Of a DNA stretch of 64,000 bases, positions 57,601 to 64,000 are shown in pieces. The stretch comes from an uncultured Opitutia bacterium. GTDB taxonomy: Bacteria; Verrucomicrobiota; Verrucomicrobiia; Opitutales; Opitutaceae. The notes beneath the pieces were generated by a model. It searched no databases, was not told where the DNA came from, and saw nothing but the letters and a program-made list of their open reading frames with translations. The stretch covers positions 62,001-126,000 of the forward strand of contig CAILHZ010000007.1 of NCBI GenBank assembly GCA_903834135.1, read 5' to 3'. The position numbers were made by a program, and so were the translations under genes. The first letter of the stretch is position 1; every line of letters starts with the position of its first letter.

Positions 57601-57692
57601 CAATTCACTTGCATGCTCAGTACAATAATACCGAGCAGTACTAACAAAGTATATTTGCGATAAATAAATGAATTAAACAAAGCAGTTGGCAT
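54642..57692 (-). CDS. sensor histidine kinase with two-component propeller (Reg_prop) and Y_Y_Y domains
   Basis: 1016 residues from ATG 57692 (TTG 57710 possible). Signal/anchor helix, then about ten Reg_prop repeats forming periplasmic propellers (WSVRNWQLDDGLPDNRISGIAQTKDGYLWIATRGG, LWLGTRGQGLKQI, LWFSTDEP), a Y_Y_Y domain (YRYRLDGLDGDWNELG), one membrane helix (IILSFTGIVIGIVRIF), a HisKA_3 domain with RARIARDIHDDVGGSLSQ, and HATPase (KEAITNILKHA, IRDDGKGFDF). This architecture detects polysaccharide fragments in other phyla. Paired with the NarL-type regulator downstream. Confidence 0.93.
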   Translation of the reverse strand: MPTALFNSFIYRKYTLLVLLGIIVLSMQVNCFAQFDEFQTSRWSVRNWQLDDGLPDNRISGIAQTKDGYLWIATRGGLTRFNGTEFEAVPLKHETGVVFNGYTSMLAASNGAHWLWMSTFRETLLRISRDEFKIYTHADGVPTGELMGMADDKSSEVYFLISGHLYSLTKDHIDRIKLKDPYKDTLSTTLILDENGVAWCSLGKEVGTIVHGVFTSKFKVDDEHIVITKAKLGGLWVCSGSHLLRYSEAGILSLEYSFESEILPKCLMEDSLGAVWLGTDAHGLIRFDGNAIEYVATSQHAIRCILEDHEGNIWAGTASGGLNRLRLKTLEFVGRKSGMPFESTISVCVDTSKTSWVVTGSGQVLNNEFKSWKEVPLIQKMGALSPTAIIADQAGYLWLGTRGQGLKQINVSNNKYKTWNKGSGLTSDTVRALYLASDDSLWFSTDEPACLNHIKDEKLTVYKTPSDVRNIRSITETPDHVIYFGTSEGRVFNIRNNKVQVDTAIEVSSSRSVRCLAATTDGSLWIGYSGAGLGHLKDGNFRFITTKDGLVDNSIWQIVTDYKNNLWVASSHGISRFTKKDLQAFISGNDTQLHPYIFGSQDGLRGFQAQYGNAPTACVDRAGNVSFSTNLGLVVAHPDRINNNPIVPEVVIESVTLDDRLYKLNDNLKLKSFADARSVVYFSQGKQHIDIPSNYSKLFITFSALEYSAPEKIRYRYRLDGLDGDWNELGLQKNVILPQLGPGEYVFKVSACNEMGVWNQTPTVLVVSVGHFFWQTLWFEGIIILSFTGIVIGIVRIFSFRRLKKDLIIAEQKTALLSERARIARDIHDDVGGSLSQIKLISEIAQQYKPGSEQSEESLKQITTTATDMLKSLDEIVWAINPKNDNLPNLISYIGQYCVEKLRNGGVKCLLNLPEYPSEIGFSSEVRHNLFLVVKEAITNILKHASATTVWIEISGADEHFKIVIRDDGKGFDFKVQATSGDGVLNMAQRLQVIGGQFLIRSVIGKGTTIEISVPV

Positions 57693-57777
57693 GGTTATAA
57701 CGCCACCCAAACTTTATCTATATTTACTGTAAGGTCTAACTTGAAATATCAGCACTAAAATGTGCTTCTTATCCAGC

Positions 57778-59271
57778 TTAACTTTGGTTCGGTAATGCAC
57801 CACGCCAGCCTGCTTGCCACTCAAGCATAAGCTCTTCAACAAGCGCCTTATTTTCAGGTTTCTTAGCTATACTATAATTCTCCTGAGGATCCACGGTATG
57901 ATCATATAGCTCAATAGCATCGATCTTTGAGTGGTCATCTCGGCTGACCCAAACGGTAAAACGGTACCGTTCAGTCCTCATTGAATAACCCATAATAGAA
58001 TGACCATTAACTTCTCTTGGATACTGGCTAAAGGCAGCCTTTTTCCAAGGGCGACTTGGGTTTTCCATCAGAGGCTTAAAGCTTAATCCCTCAAGGTGCT
58101 TTGGCAGCGGTAATCCAGCAAGATCGCATAGAGTTGGATAGATATCGACATATTCAACCAGAGACTGCGTGTGAGCGCCTGCAGTCTTTAGACCAGGTGC
58201 TGAAACAATAAGAGGTCCATTTGTATCATTTTCACAATCACTGTGCTTACACCAAGCATCATGCTCTCCAAGCTTCCATCCATGGTCTCCCCATAAAACG
58301 ACAATCGTGTTATCTCTAATACCTAATCGGTCAAGCTCGGCTAAAACTTTGCCGACCTGAGCATCCGTATAACTAATTGCTGCATAGTAACCGTGCTTTA
58401 ATTGCCGTGCGAGATCATCAGGAATTGAGCCTTTAGGAATACCCGAGTAAGCGCGCATTTCAGTGCCAGAGAGAATCGCATAGTCAGGAGCGTCTACCTG
58501 GCGAAACTTATTTGGAGCAAGTTGTATTTTTGAAGGATCGTATAAATCCCAATATTTTTTAGGAGATACAAATGGTAAATGTGGTTTAATGAATCCAACC
58601 GCTAAGAAAAAGGGTTGGTTTTTCTTACTCAACTTATCAATCGTTTTTACAGCGAGATTAGCTACTTTACCGTCTTGAAAGGTATCATCTGGCACGTCAG
58701 CTCCTTCAAAGGCAGGTCCACGTGTATTGAATTTACCACCTTCACTTGCTTCTTTAGGTCTCTTTGGAGCAATTGCATCATCAGGTTCACCTTCAAATTG
58801 ACGCTGATTTAATGCTACATTTTCTTTGAGTGCATAAGGGACAGCCTTAGGTGTGAACCATGGCGTGGACCATGTCTGTGGATCGTCATATCCACCATGA
58901 TAAATCTTACCCATACCTTGCACATAGTAGCCATGATTTTTAAACTGCTGACCAAGCGTCACGACATCTGGAAGTGCTTTCCTAAAGTGTGTCACTAAAT
59001 CCCATACTTTAGTTGTATCAGGACGTGTTCCAGTCATCACACTTGAACGTGTTGGGGAGCAGACTGCCTGCTGGCAATACGCTCTTTCGAAGGTAATACC
59101 ACTCTTTGCTAAGCCATCAATATTTGGGCTTTTAATGTAATCTTTACCAAAGCATCCAAGTTCTGGGCGTAAATCATCTACAGCAATAAAGAGAATATTA
59201 GGCTGCTTGTCTGCTGATAAGCCTAAAGAGATACAGCACAAAAAAAGCGCTAGAGAATAAAGGGACTTCAT
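57778..59271 (-). CDS. secreted sulfatase, iduronate-2-sulfatase-like
   Basis: 497 residues with signal peptide (about 1-19). Alkaline phosphatase fold: PNILFIAVDDLRPELGC (calcium-binding Asp pair), formylglycine site C71SPTR in VCSPTRSSVMTGTRPDTTKVWDL, GYYVQGMGKIYHGG, FFLAVGFIKPHLPFVSPKKYWDLY, and VVLWGDHGWKLGEHDAWCKHS. The motif set is that of iduronate-2-sulfatases. It removes sulfate from uronate-rich polysaccharides. Divergent from the second sulfatase gene across a 193-bp gap. Confidence 0.92.
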   Translation of the reverse strand: MKSLYSLALFLCCISLGLSADKQPNILFIAVDDLRPELGCFGKDYIKSPNIDGLAKSGITFERAYCQQAVCSPTRSSVMTGTRPDTTKVWDLVTHFRKALPDVVTLGQQFKNHGYYVQGMGKIYHGGYDDPQTWSTPWFTPKAVPYALKENVALNQRQFEGEPDDAIAPKRPKEASEGGKFNTRGPAFEGADVPDDTFQDGKVANLAVKTIDKLSKKNQPFFLAVGFIKPHLPFVSPKKYWDLYDPSKIQLAPNKFRQVDAPDYAILSGTEMRAYSGIPKGSIPDDLARQLKHGYYAAISYTDAQVGKVLAELDRLGIRDNTIVVLWGDHGWKLGEHDAWCKHSDCENDTNGPLIVSAPGLKTAGAHTQSLVEYVDIYPTLCDLAGLPLPKHLEGLSFKPLMENPSRPWKKAAFSQYPREVNGHSIMGYSMRTERYRFTVWVSRDDHSKIDAIELYDHTVDPQENYSIAKKPENKALVEELMLEWQAGWRGALPNQS

Positions 59272-59464
59272 AAGGGGATATGGAATATACTAAATTAAAT
59301 GATTTAACCATTACAAGCTAGGCTAGTATTTTTAGCAGGACAACACACTTGAGTATTAACAGCTATCGGTCTTTTGTACTAGCTACCCCGATTAAGCTTT
59401 TCGCACTAGGATCAAATCACCCATTAAAGAGACTTAAGGTAATTCACGTCCGAAATATCATACC

Positions 59465-60997
59465 ATGAAATTCACCCGCCTTTTAGCGCTTTTAATCATC
59501 ACCGGTTTAGTTAGCGGTTTCGCAAAAGCCGAACCCATATCTGATTCTCAAGCTAAGAAACTGAATATCATTTTTATTATTGTCGATGACTTAGGCTGGA
59601 AGGACTTTGCTTACATGGGGAGCAAATTCTATGAGACCCCAGGCATTGATAAATTAGCATCTCAGAGTCTGGCTTTTAGTCGTGCATACGAAGCAGCTCC
59701 ACGCTGCGTGCAGTCACGCACCACAATTGTGACTGGCAGAAATCATAACCGTCCTGAACTAGAAGGCGCTAACGGTTTAGCTCTCGATCAACAGACCATT
59801 GGTAATGCATTTCAAGAAAACGGCTACCGCACTTACTACGTAGGTAAATGGCATCTTGGCCTGACTGCTGAATACTGGCCTCAAAATAGAGGTTTTGATC
59901 TTAACAAGGGTGGTAGTTCACTAGGCGCCCTAGCCTCGCACTTTTGGCCCTACACGCGTGAAGACCGTGAAGTTCAAACAGCACGTAGAGAAATGCACAA
60001 TGTTACTCCCTTTGGATTAGAGCAGGGGAAAAAAGGTGAATACATTGCAGACCGCCTTACTGCTGAAACAATTGCTATGCTCAAAGCGCATAAACAAGAC
60101 CATTCAGATAAACCCTTTTTCTTATATCTAGCCCACTACCAAGTGCACGAGCCTTTAGAAGCAAAAGCCTCAGATATTAAATACTTTGAGCATAAGCTAA
60201 GTTTAATGCCTAAAGATAATGGACCTGATTATGAGAGCGACTACACAGGAAAAGTTAAACTCAAGCAGGATTTGCCTGTGTATGCAGCGATGATTAAGAG
60301 TGTTGATGAGAGTGTAGTTAAAATTCGCCAAACCCTTACTGAATTAGGATACGATAATAATACAGCTATTGTATTAACTTCAGATAATGGAGGTCTCTCA
60401 ACGTTTGATCTTTTAGGTAATAGAAAAGTTGCTACATCAAATAAACCACTACGTACAGGTAAGGGTTGGCTTTATGAAGGAGGTATGCGTGTTCCCTTAC
60501 TGGTATACTGGCCAGGCGTAACACAAGCTGGCACAACAACTGATCGTGCAGTCATTGGAACTGATTTCTATCCTACATTCTTAGAGATGGCAGGGCTGCC
60601 ACTAAAACCTAAGCAACATTTAGATGGGGAAAGTTTTCTTCCTGTACTTAAAGGTAATTTAACACCACGCAGTAAACCGCTTTTTTGGTATTTCGATGAT
60701 GCCAAACAAGGCACCGGCAATACAGCGATGGCTGCAATGTTAGATGGTGACATGAAACTAGTCAGGTATGTGTATGAAAATAAAGACGAACTCTATAATA
60801 TTAGAGAAGACATAGGTGAACATCACAATCTAGCAGCAAAGCAGCCTGAAAAAGTCGCATCAATGAAAGCTGCACTCTTAGCATGGCAAAAAGAACTTAA
60901 TATAAGACAGTTAAGCGCAAAACAGATATCTACTATCAAAGGTTTAATTAAAGAGATGCGTGGCGTTAAACCTAAAGCCACTGCAGATACGGATTAA
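59465..60997 (+). CDS. secreted sulfatase with variant formylglycine motif
   Basis: 510 residues with signal peptide (about 1-22). NIIFIIVDDLGWKDFAYMGSKFYETPGIDKLA, GYRTYYVGKWHLG, PFFLYLAHYQVHEPLEA, VLTSDNGGLST and a C-terminal subdomain. The formylglycine site reads C81VQSR, so the usual Pro of C-x-P-x-R is Gln while Cys and Arg are kept. It may still be modified, or may be poorly active. Its stop codon overlaps that of the nnr gene by 4 bases. Confidence 0.92.
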   Translation: MKFTRLLALLIITGLVSGFAKAEPISDSQAKKLNIIFIIVDDLGWKDFAYMGSKFYETPGIDKLASQSLAFSRAYEAAPRCVQSRTTIVTGRNHNRPELEGANGLALDQQTIGNAFQENGYRTYYVGKWHLGLTAEYWPQNRGFDLNKGGSSLGALASHFWPYTREDREVQTARREMHNVTPFGLEQGKKGEYIADRLTAETIAMLKAHKQDHSDKPFFLYLAHYQVHEPLEAKASDIKYFEHKLSLMPKDNGPDYESDYTGKVKLKQDLPVYAAMIKSVDESVVKIRQTLTELGYDNNTAIVLTSDNGGLSTFDLLGNRKVATSNKPLRTGKGWLYEGGMRVPLLVYWPGVTQAGTTTDRAVIGTDFYPTFLEMAGLPLKPKQHLDGESFLPVLKGNLTPRSKPLFWYFDDAKQGTGNTAMAAMLDGDMKLVRYVYENKDELYNIREDIGEHHNLAAKQPEKVASMKAALLAWQKELNIRQLSAKQISTIKGLIKEMRGVKPKATADTD

Positions 60998-62499
60998 TTT
61001 TTATCGAGTGCTTTAAGTACTTTAGGAAGCTCAGTAAGTAGTTCCGTAATGCGTGTAGCCGTTTGACCTTGGCTACGCGCAAGTAAGTCAGCTGCCATAC
61101 CGTGCCATACAACTCCGCGTGCAGCGGCAAGAGGCAAGTCGTGAGGTGTCTGTGCTAATAGTCCTCCTATAAGCCCTGCGAGTAAATCTCCACTACCACC
61201 ACGAGCAAGGACAGGGCCTCCGTAAAAACTTAAATAAGTATTACCGTCAGATCCCATAACTCTAGTTGTAGGACCTTTAAGTACTACAGTAGTACCAGTC
61301 CTAGAAACCAAAGTCTTTAAGTCACATCCAGCACCTATTCGATTAAATTCCCCTGTATGAGGTGTAAGAATAGCAGGTGTCTGAAGTTCATTAATCCAAG
61401 GCTGTTGCAGAGCATCTGCATCAATGACAAGAGGCAGTCTAGTTTTACTAAAGACTTCGGTAAGTAAAGCAGTGGTTGCCTGACTGCGTCCCATACCAGG
61501 ACCTACTACTAGTGCAGTGGCGTTACTTAACAGTGCTTCTAACTTTTTAAATCCTTTTAGATTCATTCCTCCTGATTCTAAATCTACAGGCATTCCAACC
61601 CACATGGCCTCAGGTGCAGCGGCTGCATATTCAGCAACCAGTGATTCTGGAACACATGCAGTAACTAAACCTACTCCACTTTTTAACGCACTTTTAACAG
61701 TCATTAATACTGCCCCAGGATACCTCAGAGATCCTCCTAAAATAAAAATATGACCATAGGTTCGTTTGTCGGACTGCGAAGGCCTAAGTTTTGCGAGAGC
61801 TAAAAGAAGTGTAGGCTTAAGTACTCGATCAGTTCCAAGACCGAAAGTTTCACCAGGATTAAAAAACCCTAAATCAAGATAACGAATTCTTCCTGCATTA
61901 CTACAGGCGAGTATTTCAGATTTAACACAGCCTGTTGCATAGGTAAAATCTGCTTTAAAGGCAGATTTCTCATTTAAGCCACTGGGTAAATCTACAGCAG
62001 CGCGCAAATCAACTGAAAGTGCGTTTACCTGCTCTATGAGTAACGCGACTTGGCTTGGGAGTGGACTGCAGTAAGAAGCCCCAAAGATGCCATCTAAAGA
62101 AAGCGTATAGGATTTTTTAAGCGTGGTTAATAAAATAATATGGACTTGGTTTACTTTGAACTCCTGTAGTTCTTGCCAGGCACGGGCAGCTAAGGGCTTT
62201 AAGGTACGTTCTCCAAATACAAATAAGACATCGATCTGAGCATCAGTCACATGTTCAAGAATTGTGTGTGCAGCAATCAGTGCATCTCCCCCGTTGTGCC
62301 CTTTTCCAACGAGCACTAAAAGATGTGGCGATTCAGGAAGTACTCCGCATTCAGAATAGTCGCGCAGTATTTCACATCCTACTTTAGACCCCGCCTTACG
62401 CATCGCTTGCCACTCTTTATCTGCATCACCATTAAAAAGAGTACTCTCTAGCATCAAGGCTTCTTGGCTAGTTAGAATAGGATCACTGAATTCAATCAT
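60994..62499 (-). CDS. nnr: bifunctional NAD(P)H-hydrate epimerase / ADP-dependent dehydratase
   Basis: 501 residues. N-terminal YjeF epimerase domain (LVLVGKGHNGGDALIAAHTIL, DGIFGASYCSPL, AVDLPSGLNEKS) and C-terminal ribokinase-like dehydratase (KRTYGHIFILGGSLRYPGAVLMTVKSALKSGVGLVT over two stretches, VVGPGMGRS, VIDADALQ, LTPHTGEFNRI, GGSGDLLAGLIGGLLAQ). It repairs damaged NAD(P)H. It follows a small membrane protein gene by 8 bp and is downstream of acpS, a common arrangement. Confidence 0.95.
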   Translation of the reverse strand: MIEFSDPILTSQEALMLESTLFNGDADKEWQAMRKAGSKVGCEILRDYSECGVLPESPHLLVLVGKGHNGGDALIAAHTILEHVTDAQIDVLFVFGERTLKPLAARAWQELQEFKVNQVHIILLTTLKKSYTLSLDGIFGASYCSPLPSQVALLIEQVNALSVDLRAAVDLPSGLNEKSAFKADFTYATGCVKSEILACSNAGRIRYLDLGFFNPGETFGLGTDRVLKPTLLLALAKLRPSQSDKRTYGHIFILGGSLRYPGAVLMTVKSALKSGVGLVTACVPESLVAEYAAAAPEAMWVGMPVDLESGGMNLKGFKKLEALLSNATALVVGPGMGRSQATTALLTEVFSKTRLPLVIDADALQQPWINELQTPAILTPHTGEFNRIGAGCDLKTLVSRTGTTVVLKGPTTRVMGSDGNTYLSFYGGPVLARGGSGDLLAGLIGGLLAQTPHDLPLAAARGVVWHGMAADLLARSQGQTATRITELLTELPKVLKALDKN

Positions 62500-62507
62500 G
62501 ATAAGGC

Positions 62508-63035
62508 CTAAGGTTTTTTAGGCATTTCAGAATTAGAATGAATAGAGTCTTTTATAACACTCCAGTCTTCTTCTGTTTTTTCTCTAAGCCATGCCGCACG
62601 CTGATCTTCTGTTTCAGTAAACTGCAGAGGTGAACCCGATTTAACGCCATGCGTTAATACTGGATGCGTAAGATGCGGTATAGATCTAAAAAAATAGCCA
62701 TCTGAAGAACGCACTACTTGGTAACAATCTGCAAAGGCCTTCAATTGAGAATTCCATAAAGCAACCTCAGTTTTATCCCGCTCCCATACAGCGTTCTCAC
62801 TGTACTGCTCAAAGACCGCCTCAATCACCGTAAGTCTAGGCGCCATAACAATTGTTTTTTCAACTGTTTTTTGAGGAGCTACTTCAATGGGTTTTTTGGC
62901 CTCAATTTGCTTTTTACCCTCATCTAGCGCGATTACAGAGAGTACACCGATTAAAAAACCTAGCATCACCCACGACGGCGTTTTTGACGGAGTCTTTTTC
63001 GCAATGCCAGAATAATCAGATGAGTCGTCTTCCAT
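62508..63035 (-). CDS. unknown single-pass membrane protein
   Basis: 175 residues, not recognised. Cytoplasmic basic N-terminus, one membrane helix at about 20-38 (PSWVMLGFLIGVLSVIAL), a Lys/Glu/Pro-rich linker, then a soluble domain (RLTVIEAVFEQYSENAVWERDKTEVALWNS and FRSIPHLTHPVLTHG split). It lies between acpS and nnr in the same direction. Confidence 0.7.
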   Translation of the reverse strand: MEDDSSDYSGIAKKTPSKTPSWVMLGFLIGVLSVIALDEGKKQIEAKKPIEVAPQKTVEKTIVMAPRLTVIEAVFEQYSENAVWERDKTEVALWNSQLKAFADCYQVVRSSDGYFFRSIPHLTHPVLTHGVKSGSPLQFTETEDQRAAWLREKTEEDWSVIKDSIHSNSEMPKKP

Positions 63036-63070
63036 ACAAAACTCACTTAAGAGTACCTAAAGTATAAGCC

Positions 63071-63475
63071 TTATTTTACAAGAGCTGCAACTGCCATTGC
63101 GACAGACTCAGTATGAGATAAACTTACCATCACCCGTGTTGCTCCGAGGGCCTTAAGTAAGGCCTGCCCTTTTTCATCTAAAATAACGATCGGCTCTTGC
63201 CTATCTCCATGTGTAATCGAAGCAGACTTCCAGCCAAATTCTGCCCCAATGCCTGTTGTAAAACATTTCGACACCGCTTCTTTAGCCGCAAAACGCGCTG
63301 CTAAATGAAGATGCGCATTGGCTTTTGACATACAGTAAGCTCTTTCTTCAGCAGTAAATACACGCTCAAGAAATCTATCACCCTGTCTTTCAACAACGCC
63401 TTTAATTCGTGAAATCTCTATCACATCACAGCCAAGGCTAAGCAGTACTCCACCCGGTGGTAGTGCGAAGTTCAT
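63071..63475 (-). CDS. acpS: holo-[acyl-carrier-protein] synthase
   Basis: 134 residues. LGCDVIEISRIKGVVERQGDRFLERVFTAEERAYC (magnesium-binding Asp) and FAAKEAVSKCFTTGIG are the AcpS signatures. It puts the phosphopantetheine arm on acyl carrier protein. The start overlaps the pdxJ stop (ATGA), the widely conserved pdxJ-acpS order. Confidence 0.95.
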   Translation of the reverse strand: MNFALPPGGVLLSLGCDVIEISRIKGVVERQGDRFLERVFTAEERAYCMSKANAHLHLAARFAAKEAVSKCFTTGIGAEFGWKSASITHGDRQEPIVILDEKGQALLKALGATRVMVSLSHTESVAMAVAALVK

Positions 63476-64000
63476 AGCTTCATAAGCCTTTTCATTTCAG
63501 CCACAGCCTCATGTAAGCCATAGCTTAAACTGCGTGCTACAATACTGTGTCCGATATTCAGTTCATGGACATAGGGAAGTGTTTTTACCTCAGCTATGTT
63601 TACGTAATTGATACCATGACCTGCATTTACTATTAGACCTAAGCTATGTGCTAGTTCAGCTGCACTCACTAAGCGTTTAAATTCAGCACTGCGTTTGGAA
63701 CTATAGTACGCATTTGCATAAGCACCCGTATGAAGCTCTATCCAAGGAGCTCCTAACTTAACTGACCACTCAATTTGTAAAGGATCTGGATCAATAAAAA
63801 GACTAGTTTTAATTCCAGCTGCATTCATTGCCTCAATACAGGCCTTAACTCGGTTCTTACCACTAACAACATCAAGTCCACCCTCTGTGGTGATTTCTTG
63901 TCTACTCTCTGGAACAAGACATACAGAGTTAGGTTTTAATTTTAGAGCGAAATCAGTCATGGCATCAGTGCAAGCCATCTCAAGATTAAGCCGCGTTTTC
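63472..64000 (-). CDS. pdxJ: pyridoxine 5'-phosphate synthase, N-terminus outside the window
   Basis: The frame is open through the window end; the segment KTRLNLEMACTDAM before the internal ATG at 63978 belongs to the protein, so the gene starts beyond base 64000. Visible are VCLVPESRQEITTEGGLDV, GIKTSLFIDPDPLQ, IELHTGAYANAY, LIVNAGHGINYVNI and ELNIGHSIVARSL, the core of PdxJ, which condenses aminoacetone phosphate with deoxyxylulose phosphate to make vitamin B6. Confidence 0.95.
   Translation of the reverse strand, partial: KTRLNLEMACTDAMTDFALKLKPNSVCLVPESRQEITTEGGLDVVSGKNRVKACIEAMNAAGIKTSLFIDPDPLQIEWSVKLGAPWIELHTGAYANAYYSSKRSAEFKRLVSAAELAHSLGLIVNAGHGINYVNIAEVKTLPYVHELNIGHSIVARSLSYGLHEAVAEMKRLMKL

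Noticed and set aside
1-64000. CRISPR array, insertion sequence, prophage or integrative element
   Set aside because: No regularly spaced repeats, transposase, integrase or phage genes were seen; all regions share similar base composition and gene style.

Overview
The window looks like a chromosomal segment of a Verrucomicrobiota bacterium, probably class Opitutae (inference). The signs are: large TonB-dependent receptors with a 'VVTLNPFQVTED'-type N-terminus and no SusD partner, secreted sulfatases, an alpha-L-fucosidase and a pectinesterase, a DUF1080 protein, a Reg_prop-type sensor kinase, a tiny Lys/Ala-rich histone-like protein, and an AT-rich genome that almost never uses Shine-Dalgarno sites. 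No tRNA, rRNA, CRISPR array, insertion sequence, prophage or origin was recognised. Genes are cut at both window edges: a PQQ dehydrogenase on the left and pdxJ on the right.

Layout. (1) 1-10658 is a respiratory/electron-transfer island. It holds a PQQ dehydrogenase with an inserted heme domain, an SDR-like protein, a monoheme cytochrome c, a pentaheme cytochrome + Tat-type ferredoxin + NrfD-like membrane protein + Cys-tailed unknown protein operon, hemN, and then a multiheme MtrA-like cytochrome followed by a large outer-membrane-barrel candidate (MtrB/PioB-like). Together these look like a quinone-to-cell-surface electron conduit. (2) 10669-17633 holds a GH43-like beta-propeller protein, rpoZ, a sterol-desaturase-type enzyme, a 29-residue histone-like gene, a structured intergenic RNA candidate, an RRM RNA-binding protein, and a fucosidase-pectinesterase pair. 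(3) 17697-23162 is housekeeping: pyrH-frr-proB, a UvrD/PcrA-type helicase, and trxB. (4) 23170-27879 holds a Fur-family regulator with a perfect 12+3+12 palindrome in its promoter region, followed by sufC-sufB-sufD-sufT. (5) 27948-34321 holds a TMTC-like TPR membrane protein, a DUF1080 protein, a Bcr/CflA transporter, adenine deaminase and clpP. (6) 34365-40475 is a vitamin B12 locus. A BtuB-like receptor lies behind a cobalamin riboswitch, divergent from a B12-dependent methionine synthase split into two translationally coupled genes. (7) 40472-50776 holds lnt, secA, an aldo/keto reductase, a UDP-glucuronate decarboxylase-like epimerase, tgt, a trpG/pabA amidotransferase, nrdR, an unknown gene, a HIT protein and a small Cys-containing secreted protein. 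(8) 50862-60997 looks like a sulfated-polysaccharide utilisation region: TonB receptor, NarL-type response regulator, propeller sensor kinase and two divergent sulfatases. (9) 60994-64000 holds nnr, an unknown membrane protein, acpS and pdxJ.

The most interesting part is the electron-transfer island. Inner-membrane quinone module, periplasmic cytochromes, an eight-heme cytochrome and a putative outer-membrane sleeve lie within 9 kb, with heme biosynthesis in the middle and one co-transcribed protein of unknown function. The structured RNA candidate between the histone-like and RRM genes and the Fur-family palindrome are the next best leads. All family assignments are by eye; no database search was run.
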